DNA from: Panicum virgatum
Lineage: Eukaryota; Streptophyta; Magnoliopsida; Poales; Poaceae
Direction of reading: 5' to 3'
DNA: 64,000 nucleotides
NCBI RefSeq assembly: GCF_016808335.1
Contig: NC_053140.1
Span: 29,258,086-29,322,085, forward strand
Shown: piece after piece, positions 32,658-44,567 of the stretch
Layout of the letters: every line of letters starts with the position of its first letter
Position numbering within the stretch: the stretch's first letter is position 1
The notes under the pieces: generated by a model
Seen by the model: the letters and a program-made list of their open reading frames with translations, nothing else
The model's database searches: none
What the model was told of the DNA's origin: nothing
Made by a program: the position numbers and the translations under genes

Positions 32658-33440
32658 GGTCGCTGACGCGGGTCGCCGCCGCCGCCGCCCCCTTGCTCTT
32701 CCGCCTCCCCTCCATGAATCAGACCGGCAGCGCGGCGAGCGCACAGCGCGAGGCAGCAGACGTAGCCATGGCGGGAAGGGAAGCAGGGCAGGGGCGAGGC
32801 CGCGAGGGGCTGGCCGGCGGCGGCAAGGGTTCCGCTCCCGGCCGCGGATGTGGTGCCGCCGGCCGTGTCGACTCCGACTCCTGCTCCCGCACCTGCCGTG
32901 GTGTGCGCCGGGTGCGGCGCGGACGGCGGACGGGTACGCCACTGCACCAGCGGGTCCGAGCTCCTCGCCGCGGCGGGGACTCGGTCGAGCAGCGACAGCA
33001 AGGATGGTGGACCGGTGGCGGCAGCCAGCAGGCACCGCGTGGAGGAGTCGGCCGCGTCGAGGCGCATCGCGGGCTGCGCGTGGGGCTCCGGCAGCCGCCA
33101 TGGGAGCGCTGCGAGGGGAGCGAGGGATAAGGTCAAGGCAGTGGGCGCACATAGGGTGAGATGAGACGCATCATATGGCTGGCGCAAGCCTGGCCCCACT
33201 CTGGCCGCCGCGGCCCAGGGGGCGCGAGCTCCGTTCCGGGCGCCCCGGTCGCATGGGGACGCGAGCGCCGCCCCGGTCGCTGCGTCGCGAGCGCCGCCCG
33301 GCAGAGTAGAGAGGGATTCACGGACAGGGCCCACATGTCAGGATGGGCAAACGGCGAGAATCAACGGAAGCGGACGGCAGTGGCACGTAGGGAAAGAAAT
33401 TTTCATTCGATGGCACCGAAGAACTTCAGAAATTTTTTAT
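32658..33440. other. GC-rich spacer, possible gene fragment
   Basis: This CpG-rich sequence has long open frames in several frames on both strands, as happens by chance at this composition. One frame (32850-33164) begins with a Pro/Ala stretch and CAGCGADGG, which could be part of a zinc-binding protein, but nothing extends it. I do not call a gene. Confidence 0.4.
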
Positions 33441-34062
33441 GGTACATAGGTAATATGTAACATTTGCGATGGTACATAGTTAAAAACCTCAAAATGGAAT
33501 ATGGGAGCGGGATTCGAACCGCGGCACGAGCGTATGCGGCAAGGGTGTTTCCGCAAAAGCGACTGGCGGGCGGTTTTCTGCAAAATCGACGTGTTTATCG
33601 AATTTTCTCTTTTTTCTGTTGAAATATCGTCGAGTACAGGGACTTGATCGCCAAAAATACGAGCGTGTTCACTATTCACGGAGGGCCTCCCTAGACCGCG
33701 GGTTGATCCCATTAAAACTGGAGGGTTTTTTTGCAAAATTTAACGCGCCTGGACGGACGGATCCGCGCGGATCGGACGGAACGCGAAAAGAGGCCACGTA
33801 CACGCGCTCCAGGGCCCGAATTCCCGCAGGAATAGAGGTTTTCGATTTCTCCAAAAGAATTGAACGGAAAAACCAAGTACTGTATACCAAGTCCTCCTTT
33901 CCGTTCTCTCCCCAATCTCTCTTTTCCGCCCTCTGGATTCGTGGATTCGTTGCCCCTCGCTCGCGTCGCCTCTTCCCTCTCGTCGCCTCTGCGTGGTTTC
34001 CAGAAGGAGCTGGTGGTGGCTGCCTCCAATCCGCGGCTCGCCGCGCCAATCCACGGTCAGCA
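33441..34062 (+). promoter_or_regulatory. Upstream region and 5' UTR of the lipase gene
   Basis: No gene is seen. A pyrimidine-rich stretch (about 33895-33990) before the ATG looks like a 5' UTR. GTATACC near 33883 could serve as a weak TATA-like site. The segment 33500-33760 has the look of transposon debris. Confidence 0.4.
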
Positions 34063-37000
34063 ATGCTGCAGGAGTTCGTCGACAACGTCATCGCCATCAC
34101 CAAGGAGTAAGCAGCCCGCCTCCCCCCATCGCCCCTCCGCGATTTCGCTGGATGTGCGTTCCTGTAACGGTGGCGTGATGCGGTAGCGAATGGTTTGTCA
34201 GGGCGCGGGGAGTCGTCGAGCTCGGAGGGTTCGTGTGGCCAGGACGGGATGGTCCGGTTGGGTTGAGGGTTGCGTTGTTTGCTGAAGGGATTTGGGGCGA
34301 CGAGCTGCGTGTTGCTAGTGGAATTTCGAGTTGGGTTAACGTTTATCTTTGGAGATCCTGTACGATGGTAGCCTCCCTAGTGATGATTGCGGTAAGACAC
34401 GGTTGTTGTAGGATTAGCGCTGATGAGAATGCGTACTTGTAAGAATAGCAAGTGGTTGTGGGAGCTCCTGATTATGAAGCTGGTGTCTGAAGATTTCCTA
34501 ACAGAAGTAGCTTGAAGGGGGATGCGCAAAAACAGGGCATGGTTGGTCTGAATAATTTTTTTTAAAAAAAAACAGGGCATGGTTGCCACATCTAATTCTA
34601 AATAGATGATGATGTTTTTTTGGTGCAAGGATTCTGAACTTCAAATATATTTGCCCATTAATGTCCATGAAAGTAGTTTTCCCCACCTGAGATTACACTG
34701 GTAGATTAACGCACCAGGATGAATGCAAGTGTGCCCTAGCACAAGCCTAGAATTGCAGAGGCAAACGCTCAATCCATGAGAATATAAAGCGTGAGCATGC
34801 AATGCTTCTATAGTTGAGCATGCAATGCTTCTATATTTCTATCTGATGTATTTATTAGTAATCCTAAACAATGGCTTGTGGAAGGATCAAAACATAAAGT
34901 CATGAGATGGATAGTTAGCACTAATTAATGGGCCAAGTGGCCAGGCTCCATTCTTGTGCTGCTGGACCAGTCATAGAGTCTTGTATATGGTAACTCATGC
35001 AGTTATAAAGTCCGTCGAACCTGTCAACTGCCAGTTTTTGCAATACTAGGGGTTCTAGTATGCATAACCAGCTGTCTATCCAGGCTACCGGGTGGACTTT
35101 TCTAAATACAAGTTTATCTGATATTTGGATCTCCTTTGTAAAGCTGATGATGAAGTGTGGACTATAAGCATCTCTGACATTTGATGAAATTGTGGATTTT
35201 AACATATGACCTTAACGAACCAAATACTTATTTGACCTTCTCGTGGAGAACTATGCTTTCTGACTTGAAAACTTTTGTTGCAAAGGGCTCCCATTCCATA
35301 CAACTTATTTGTATCGCTGTGGGACAATTCCAGGAACTTGAACTAAACTAATTGATTTCATAAAAATTATTGGATTCATCTGCATGCTGCTTTTTAAACC
35401 AGGAATGGAAAGTGTCAGTTAAGTTGACTTGTTTTAGCCCTGCTGCACAATTCTGCCTAAGCCTCTGATCTGCATTTGACAGATGTGCTCCATGGTATTT
35501 TGAGACTTTAGAAATTTTTTATTTCATTTGTATACAGTTCTTAATACAATGAGCATAAAGTACCATTTAGTTTATCTTTTTATTTGCCCTACCTTCAATA
35601 CATACAGCATGCAGTATTTGACTTCTGGTGCTTAAAATGGGCAGATCTGTAAAGACATTCACATATGAGTCACTGAACAACATCGCAAGGTTCATAAATG
35701 GAATATCAGCACTCTTATTGACTCTATTACCTGGAAAAGGCAACATTTTAGAAGGGATCAGTGGCTGGGAACTTAAGCCAGCTCTTCGTGGGCCACGTCT
35801 CCCTCGTTGGATGGAAAGGTAATGTTAACACTCTCCATATATGACTTAAATTATAGTGGAAATTTATGATTGTTGATATATGATGTTATGCTGTACTCCT
35901 ATCTGGTTGCGATGATGAGGAACATTCTATTCTCAGAACTCAGTAGGAAAATAGCAAGTATTGATTGAATCCGTACCTGTTCTGTAATCTTAACTTCTGT
36001 ATGAGCAATTTGAATCTCCATAACCTGTTATTTTTTATTACGTATATTTTATAACGACTATATGAAGCAGTGTGTCTGCCCATTGAGACCTATGTTTGAT
36101 GACTTAGGTTGCTCGATAGATTATGTGCCATGTAATTGTAAATGACTTGGTCCACTTTTTCTTAATTTCTATGAGAACTATTAATACCAGCTTTTGAGCC
36201 TTGTGATATATACCACATTATGCATATTCCTATTTACTTTAACTATTGCAATGTAGTATGTGTATTCCTCTTTTTTTTTCTTTTTTTTTGAGGGCTGTAT
36301 TCCTCTCTTCTTTGGGAACAGAGTTTTACTCTTTTCTGATGACTTAATTATTTTTTAGCTCAGTGGGGTCTCTTCATTTAATGAGTTCATCCATGAACTT
36401 TCTGTTGATTCTGATACTGAATCAGTTGCTGATTCTATCACTGGAGATGATGACAATGAAGAGTTTGTGTGCCCTCCCTCTCCATTATCCCAAAGTTCAC
36501 GACTATCACATGCGAGCAGCTTCAGTAGACGTGATCGCCGATTGAGGAGGCATATCATATATGCAATTTCCTGGATTCTTTGGCCATTGAGATTCTTCAT
36601 ATCTTTGCTACTTATACTGTTCAATGCCATTAAGTATCGGATCGTAAGATCATCTGCTAAAAGTGCAGAAAGCCCTCATCTTTCAAGAAATAGTCCTGCA
36701 AAAAGATCGTTTCATATAAGGGATCAGTTTCTCCAACGCACAACTGATAGGAGGCGTGGAGTTTTTGAGGTAGTATTTGAATTTCTGTTTGTCAGTTTAT
36801 TTACTTTGGCAAGTTATGATGATTTGAACCTTTGTTCAAATTCTCCTACACACATCTAGTATTCATCCACCTACTTGGTTACTTCTTTTGACATAGGATC
36901 TCCATCTGGCAATTGAGATTTTCATTGAATCAGTCTTTGACATTGTTCACAAAGGAGCACATTATGTTCTCTCTCCTACAGAGGTGTGGCAGAAGTTATT

Positions 37001-40000
37001 TTGCTGGATTCATGGAAGCGGCCGTGACAATAGTCCTGTTGTTGATGTACCAACAGCTAATGTTGGCAGTGATAATCCAATTCCAACTGAGAGGAAAACT
37101 GTGTATCGTCATTCTTTGAATACAGATTCTCGAACATGTGAGGATGTTATTACTGAGCTTGGGTGAGCACCTCTGTCCCTTTTATTTGTGCAAATGATTA
37201 AAGCCGAGATTTGGGATAGCAATAGCATCATAGACCTGTATGCTGTGGCTTCTGGTACTGCCGTAAGTTATTCCCTGTATTTGCGCTAAAATATGCTACA
37301 TATAGCACTGTTGTCATATAGTAGGTAATTGATATAGCTAACTTCATCGAATATAAAGAACTCAGGAGTTTATTTAGTCTAACTTATTTCTCATTGGTAT
37401 TATATGCTCAGTGATAGATATCTTTCTTTTTTTGTTGGCCTTTTTTTTCAGTTATCCATTTGAGGCTATAAAGGTTGTTACTTCAGATGGGTATGTTCTG
37501 TTATTGGAGAGAATTCCAAGGTGAAAACCATAACTGTCTCATGTTCTTGTCTTTCATGGTGTTTGCGGCTAGAAATTTGATACATTACCTTTTTTAGGCG
37601 TGATTCACGGAAGGTTGTCTTGTTACAACATGGAATACTGGACTCGTCTATGGGGTGAGTACCAACCAAATCTAGTGATGTTATTGGCATTCTGTACAGC
37701 TTAGGGCATTCGCCAATTGCCAGTCATGCTCTATGAAATCATGTTTTCTTCATTAGTTTTATCTTTTTTCTGATTTTCGTTGTATCTTTGTTTGCATCTT
37801 TACAATCTGAACAGTTTCGCCACTTCCCAAGCATCATCAAGTCTTTCAAAAAAGAAAGTTGTACTTGGTTTGAGTTGTTTGAACCTTTTGGACAGTGTGA
37901 GAATTTAAACAAATTGCAAGATCATCTACGGAAATAAGCTGATAATACAGTTGTTTCCATGTTTTTCCATTGTGAGTGGCAAGTAGCTAAAGCTATTAGG
38001 CGGTGAGTAGATTTTTTAGTTGAAATCAGCGCACTGATTAATCAAGAGTGTTGTGTTGTCATGCCTCCACCCTTGTCTTATAACATCCCTGGGGATTACC
38101 ATGCAGCACTTCTGATCTATAAGCTGACACTGGTATTATAATCAATTAATCATTGTTAATCAGTAGTGATCTCCAATGCAGAAACTAGTATTTTGATAAC
38201 TATTCTTAACCAAGAGTTATACTTGTAAAATAGTTCTTTTTTATCACTCACTCTGGTGATGTAGATCCATGGGTGTTTGGTTTCAAAACATGAATTTGTT
38301 AAGGTTAGACATGGGCATCAATGATCTTTTTTTTTTATGTTTGCTATTCGAAACTTTTGTTTATAACTGAATTTGCGTGTCAAGTGTTTTTCCTACAGAC
38401 AATCAGAACATCGTAATGCTAAGACTACTTTTTATAGTTAAAATTTTTTATGCTACTGAATATAGGGTCCTAATAAAAAAGGGCTGCTGTGATGATTAGG
38501 TGATTTGGGGTTAGGAAAAGAATTTAGTTAAACCTGTTTAAGCTTTATATGGAAGCAGTTTACCTGATGCATATGATATTCTTCTTAATGCTATTTGAGC
38601 CTTATCTGATGTCGTGTTATTTACCGTACAGTTGGGTGTCTAATGGTGTTGTTGGCTCGCCAGCATTTGCAGCTTATGATCAAGGTCAGAAATAAAACTT
38701 GATGTAGTGCATTATTGTGCTGTGCAGTAAGTGCTCATATGTATTTTTTTTCTGAATGTAGGTTATGATGTTTTTCTTGGAAATCTCCGAGGCTTGGTTT
38801 CAAGAGAGCATATAGATAAAAGTATTTCTTCTTACAAGTAAGTACTAAGTAGGCCTTCTGTGTGTATCTGGTTTTATCACAATCAGGAAATCAATCTATC
38901 CTGTGAATAGTTATTTTGTTAATTGTGCATGTTCATCATTCCTGAACCTTTGTCAGATACTGGAAGTATTCTGTTAACGAGCATGGAACAAAAGATATGC
39001 CTGCAATAATTGAGGAAATCCACAAGATTAAAACTTCAGAACTTGGCACAAGTCGGCCTTTATCAGGACAGGAGACAGAAGATCAAAATGATAAGATAAA
39101 AAATTTGGAAGTACACACTTCGCAGGAAGACAGTGCAGAAGATCAACCTTACAAACTTTGTGCTGTATGCCACAGCTTGGGAGGTGCAGTTATGTTGATG
39201 TATGTGGTGACGTCAAGGATCGCACAGAAGCCCCATAGGTTGTCAAGACTAGTCCTGCTATCTCCGGCAGGTTTCCATGAGGATTCAAATGTGGTGTTCA
39301 GTATGGTGGAGAAGCTCATTCTGTTTGTTGGTCCAGTACTTGCACCGATAATACCTGGGCTTTACATACCAACTCGATTCTTTCGGATGCTTCTGAATAA
39401 ATTAGCTAGGGATTTCCACAACTATCCAGCTTTGGGTGGACTCGTCCAAACCCTTATGGGCTATGTTGTTGGTGGCGACAGTTCAAATTGGGTGGGAGTA
39501 CTCGGTCTGCCCCACTACAACATGGATGATATGCCTGGTGTATCATTTCATGTTGCACTTCACCTTGCCCAGATAAAGAGAGTGAAGAAGTTCCAAATGT
39601 ATGACTATGGCAGCCCTGCAGCAAATATTGAAGCGTATGGAACCCCAGAGCCATTGGACCTGGGAGCTCACTATGGTCTCATTGACATCCCTGTGGATTT
39701 GGTTGCTGGGCGGAGGGACAGAGTTATCTCACCATCCATGGTAAAGAAGCACTACAAGCTGATGCGGAAATCTGGAGTGGAGGTTTCATATAATGAATTT
39801 GAGTATGCTCACTTGGATTTCACATTCTCGCATAGGGAGGAACTTTTGTCCTATGTTATGTCCCGCCTACTCTTAGTAACTGATCCAGGTAAAGCCCAAA
39901 TCAAGCAGACAAGTTTGCGCCTCAGGAAGCCGAAGAAAGTTCAGCCAGAAATCGAGGAAAACGTGGAGTGTAGAGCCAAGGAGGAAGCCGATGAATTATC

Positions 40001-40016
40001 TCGACGTACTGCCTGA
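34063..40016 (+). CDS. AB-hydrolase-associated lipase, 734 residues, 9 exons
   Basis: Exons are 34063-34106, 35645-35818, 36364-36769, 36897-37162, 37452-37520, 37598-37654, 38632-38684, 38762-38837 and 38957-40016. All introns are GT-AG and the model closes in frame. The N-terminal block (VKTFTYESLNNIARFINGIS) and LPGKGNILEG match the Arabidopsis At1g18460 family. An Arg/Ser-rich stretch and a hydrophobic segment (FFISLLLILF, about residue 165) follow. The AB-hydrolase lipase region starts near residue 290 (YPFEAIKVVTSDGYVLLLER, LLQHGILDSS, DVFLGNLRG). The nucleophile motif is CHSLGG with S455, and D636 (GRRDRVIS) and H667 (AHLDFTF) complete the triad. It probably hydrolyses acyl esters at a membrane, but the substrate is unknown. 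Introns 1, 2 and 4 exceed 500 bases and show no obvious transposon. Confidence 0.92.
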
Positions 40017-40697
40017 TGTGGAGCGCAGGTTGAGGGTATGTTGTATGTAAGTTTGTGAATAGGATACTCACGCCGTCTACCCGTCTCTATACCTTCTACA
40101 CCTTGTGGAAGATCTGGGGATGAATGGTTTTCTGCTTCTAGTGGTTGTGTTCATGGGGATCAATTTTTTGTATCCCTGTAGGAAACAGTAGAGCTAAATA
40201 TGCATAGCATCTTTAGTGCTGTTACTTTACTGCTGTTTTTAAAGGATACCGAGAAAGAGAACATATGTTGTACTTGGCGCGTGCTCTGTAGTTTTGAGAC
40301 TTTTCTTTTGTGGATTGTCTGGATGTTCTGAATGCTGTTTTGTAGCAATCAGTCACACAAAACCGTTCCAAGAATGTTGATAGAGAGTCTCGAATAACGG
40401 CCATGCATGCGTAGAAGCATGGACGCGAAGAGCCGGAAGACAGAGCCTAGTAATTAGGGGACCAGATATGGCGCTAGAGTTCATAACATCTGCTCCATGT
40501 TGTTGGCAATATTCACGTTCTGAGGCTCAAGTTTTATACATGCAAGTAACTGCGGTGTTAATTTGTATGCGTGTGAGGTGTGACTACTGTGCACCTTTCG
40601 GTATGTGTGTTATATCCGTGAGTTTGTGTATAGATACGTGTCTCGTATGATGCTTATGATTTAAATTGCCTGTATAAAACATTGTACATTTGAACTA
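40017..40697 (+). other. 3' UTR and downstream spacer of the lipase gene
   Basis: Probable 3' UTR sequence extends to about 40400. No gene or recognisable repeat is seen before the MULE. Confidence 0.4.
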
Positions 40698-42222
40698 GGG
40701 AAAATTGGTTCTATAGCATCGAAAGATTGCCGTTTCCGCAAAATACCATTGAAAGACCTCCGTTCCGTAAAATAGCATCGAAAGAATGCAACGTCCTCTA
40801 GAAATAGCATTATGTCACGTTCCGTGCAAATGCCATCTCCTCTGTGAACTTCCTCTCTCTTCTGCTTTGCTCAGGCGACAGGCAAGCAGTTCCAGGAGCG
40901 CTTCCTCCCATGCCTCACCACGGCAAACATCTCCTTTTCCACCTCACCTCCCTCTGCTCCCCTCTTGTGCAGGCGCGGCGTGGCAAAGGCGCTCTTGTGC
41001 TGGCGGAGCGGGGAGGATGCGGACGCGGAGGCTGCCGCCTCGAGCTAGCTCGCGGCGGCGGACGCGGTGCGTGGCGATGGCGTGCGCGTGCTGCGGCGAC
41101 GCAGTGGAGACGACAACCAGCCCGGCCCACGTCCTACTCCCCAGCCCCCTGCGCTCCCTAGACCCCTAAAACCCTGCGGCCCTGCCCGACACCGACGAGA
41201 ACATGCTCGCCGGCGGTCGGACGGCCACAGTGCACGGCGGCCGACTATACCGAGGCCCCCCGGCAACAACCAGCCGTCCAACCGGCACCACAGCACCCCT
41301 AGGAGCATGCCAGCCTGGTCCTGGAAGCACCGGAGCACAGGGCTCAACGGCGACCCCCATTGCCGCGGCTCGCGGTGAGCTCGCGTTCCATCCAAGCTAG
41401 GCCCAAAGCCGGCCAACAAGTACCTCCTACACCATGTATGCATTGCACAAACACTCCGTTCCCACCTAAAACTAGCCTAGAAACTTGGGAGGGCTCGATT
41501 CCCCGGTGACCTCACCTCAGCGCGGAGGCAGACAGAAACAGGGAACACATGGTGACCGGAGGCGACAAAGGGTGGTTTGGGTTGGGTTCTGCTCAAACGA
41601 AATCATGATTGCTCACTGATGGTGCTGGCTCAAGGAATTGACGGGAGATGCTGTGAGGATGATGAATTTTGGCGAAGAACTGTGAGCTCGGTAAGGCGGA
41701 TGAATGGCGCGAGGAATCCCACTGCCAAATATTTTGCGCTGCGCTGCTCTTCGACGTGCTTCGGCTTGTTGCGGAATCCCCCGGGCTGCCGCCACCGCTC
41801 CACCCTTCCACCCGCCGCCACCCCTCACGCGCGCTTCGGCGGCATGGCGAGCGAGCGAGCGGGGAGCAGAGGAGGAGAAGCCGAGTCGATGAAGTAGGCG
41901 TGTGCGGGCTTTGTTCCCCCACTGTTGTCATGTTTTCCTCCACCTTCCAGGATCCTAGGGCTGCAGCGCCTGTCCACACACACCGCGGCGGGGCCCTCGT
42001 CAGCGCCGGCGTCCGGGGTGGCCGTGCTCCTGCTCGAGCTGGCGTGATGGGGCAGCGAGGAAGAAGGAAGAATGGACGTCGTGACGGAAGTTAGCGGAAA
42101 ACGTGACAGACTGCTAGTTTAGGGTAACGTTCATTCTTTCGATGCTATTTTACGGAACGGAGATATTTTAATGGCATTTTATGAAAACGGCGATCTTTCG
42201 ATGGTATGGGACCAATTTTCCC
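40698..42222. mobile_element. Mutator-like element (MULE), Pack-MULE candidate
   Basis: Terminal inverted repeats of roughly 90 bp begin GGGAAAATTGGT at both ends and share CATCGAAAGAT and CTCCGTTCCGTAAAATAGC. The element is flanked by a perfect 9-bp target-site duplication TTTGAACTA (40689-40697, 42223-42231), the length expected for Mutator. The 1.3-kb interior is GC-rich, unlike its flanks, and encodes no transposase. Such cargo often comes from host gene fragments, but I cannot name the source. Confidence 0.88.
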
Positions 42223-42231
42223 TTTGAACTA

Positions 42232-42982
42232 AGGGCTTAGGGAAAGTCCCTGCTAATTGAGGAAATATCTCTGGACCAGCCAATGAGGGCATGTTTGGAA
42301 GTGGAAAACAGGAATTGCAAACGCAGGGGGTGAAGCGCAAGGAAAAATGCAGGAAAGTTTTATGCTAAATCCGCTTAACTCCGTACATTTTGTGTAGCCA
42401 GAATTTACCACATCATGTTGTCTTCTAATAGTGCAATAAATTGATCTTCATCGCTTAGCTTCAACACAAACCTTTTCTTTTGAAGTTTACAATAAAGTGA
42501 TTTTTTAAAATGAATTAAGAGGCTAGGAGCTAGAAAAAGTAGCTTCTTGATTTTGTGAGGTGATTCTCCATCCTAATTTTAAAAGTTGATTTTAAAAGTT
42601 ATGCTAGAGAATTAAAGAGAATCACTTTCAGCTATAAAATCACTTCTCTTAGAGAATCAACTCCCATAAAAAATCAAAACCACATGGAACTAACAGACCC
42701 TATATTTATTGCCTTGCTCAATACACACTACCATCTAGCAAGCAACAGAAGTTTGGAATGAGAAAAAGAAAGTAACATGTGTAAAACAAGAGAACTTGAT
42801 CCACTAGTTCATAGAAGAATCCTCTCCAAAGGAATTGAAACATTCCTTTGAGAATCCTTTAATGCAAACATGGCTTAAAGATTGCACTTAGAACACAGGG
42901 TGCAGACGTGCCGCAATCATATTAACTGCAGCCTCTATCGTTGATTTGAAATTGAACCACCAACGGATTATTACTACTCTGA
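42232..42982. other. AT-rich spacer with MITE remains
   Basis: GGGCATGTTTGGAA (about 42288) and its inverted partner CAAACATGGC (about 42863-42872) could be the ends of a decayed Tourist-like MITE. Inside are AGAGAATCA-type inverted motifs (42563-42665). No target duplication is certain and no gene is seen. Confidence 0.35.
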
Positions 42983-43324
42983 GGGTGTGTTTAAGAGACT
43001 TTTTTTTAACTCCCTGTCACATCAAAAAGAATCTTACTACTTTAGAGTATCAAATAAAATCTATTTATAAATTTTTTTCTGACAGCTGAGTGCTAATTCG
43101 TGAGACAAATATAATGAGTCTAATTAATTCATAATTTTCTACAGTGATGCTACAGTACCATCCTCTAATCATAGATTAATATACCTCATTAGATTTGTCT
43201 CTCAATTTAGCCCCAGGGTTCAGCAGTTAGTTTTATAATTAACCTTTATTTAATATTTCTAAATACTAAGATTCTCTTTGATGTGACATGGACTAAAATT
43301 TAGCCCCTGGAACCAAACAACCCC
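42983..43324. mobile_element. Tourist-like MITE (342 bp)
   Basis: The ends GGGTGTGTTT and its inverted partner AACAACCCC continue as an imperfect terminal inverted repeat for about 60 bases (both arms contain TGTCACATCAAA and GAATCTTA). Three-base flanks TGA and TTA resemble the TWA-type duplication of PIF/Harbinger MITEs, with one mismatch. Confidence 0.65.
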
Positions 43325-43327
43325 TTA

Positions 43328-43659
43328 GATCTTGTAAAAATTTGGACGAAATTGACTGTAGCAATTCTCAACCGAAGATTAGAAGGACTAGACATAATTT
43401 AATTATAAAACTAATTATACGTATGGATGGGAAATCACGAGATGAATCAATTAAGGCTAATTAATCTGTCATTAGAGGTTGTTTACTATAGCACGACATT
43501 GTCTAATCATGGTCCAATTAGGCTTAAAAGATTCGTCACGCAATTACACCTGGGGTTATGGAATGAGTTTTGTCAATTATCCACATTTAATACTCCTAAT
43601 TAGTGGTCAAATATTTGAAGTACTGTAGCACTGAAAACATTTTGAGATCTAAACAAGGC
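43328..43659. mobile_element. Second MITE, left end damaged
   Basis: The right end GATCTAAACAAGGC is the inverse of a common grass MITE terminus (GCCTTGTTTAGATC). The left end retains AGATCTTGTAAAAATTTGGA but lacks the outer bases, probably lost when the neighbouring MITE inserted. TGCTACAGTA-type motifs occur on both arms. Confidence 0.5.
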
Positions 43660-43800
43660 ATGAATACATGGATGTGTGCATTCGGAATCCAATTTTGAAC
43701 TGGGAGTGAGACAAAAGTTGGGTGATACAATAAATCTCACTCAACAAATGTACTTATGCCGTTGATCTCTGGAATGTAGATCCACTTTGGGACTGCTATC

Positions 43801-44409
43801 CAGGGGTTTTTCAAACCGCCGCCGCCCGGTTCCGGTTTATCGGTCCAGTTTGACCGGTTATCGGTTTAAATCGGTCAAATTCAAATTTCAAACCAAAACC
43901 CGCAGTTCAAATGGTTTCTACCGGTTAGCCGACCGGTTAGACTGGTAAACCGGTCCGGTTTGAATGGTAACCGGTCGGTTTGAGTGGTAACCGGCCAAAT
44001 TCAATTTTTTTTCTTTTTTGGTTTAAATTCAAATGCTCGCAAAGGATACTAAATGAATGTTTGTATAACATGTTTTAGCCTAAATGAACCCTCCAACCCT
44101 CTTTTGTACTACTTTTACATTAATACAATATATAACATGTTTTATATTATATTTGTATACTTTTGTATGCACTTTTTTTTTAACTTCAAATGCTCGCAAA
44201 GTATACTAAATGAACGAATATTTGAAAAAAATTTGACACCATTAGATTCATCGTAACTTGAAGTATTTTTAGGAATTTTTTAAATTTTTTTCATTTTTTT
44301 GAATTCAAATTTGAAATTTGAATTTGGGCCGGTTTGAAACCGACCGGAACCGGTCCGGACCGTTTACCGCGATAACCGGACCGGTTCCGGTCGGGAAAAA
44401 AAATCCCTG
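43801..44409. mobile_element. Non-autonomous hAT element (609 bp) at the 5' end of the J-domain gene
   Basis: The termini are CAGGGGTTTTTC and CAGGGATTTTTT (read inward), flanked by a perfect 8-bp duplication CTGCTATC (43793-43800, 44410-44417), as for hAT elements. Both subterminal regions are full of ACCGGTT-like motifs, possible transposase-binding sites. A direct repeat of about 30 bp (44033-44065 and 44188-44220, around AAATGCTCGCAAAG) lies inside. It carries no coding sequence. Confidence 0.88.
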
Positions 44410-44567
44410 CTGCTATCCCTGTCCCACACGACCAAGTACACGCATCGCCGGATATGGCCTCCCCGCCGGGCGCCTCACTCACCGCCGGGCTCAAACTCGC
44501 GCACCTTGCGCTCCCTCCCGGAATCCCAGCATCCCAGCCAAGAAGAGGAACGAGAAGGGAGAAAGAG

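Noticed and set aside
32597..33334. Long open frames in several frames on both strands
   Set aside because: All frames are open at once because of GC content. No frame shows a consistent domain.
33498..33524. tRNA-like GGGATTCGAACC
   Set aside because: Only a B-box-like stretch is present on the minus strand. No acceptor stem, anticodon arm or A box pairs with it.
40786..42094. Open frames inside the MULE
   Set aside because: They overlap in many frames and show no domain. They are treated as transposon cargo.
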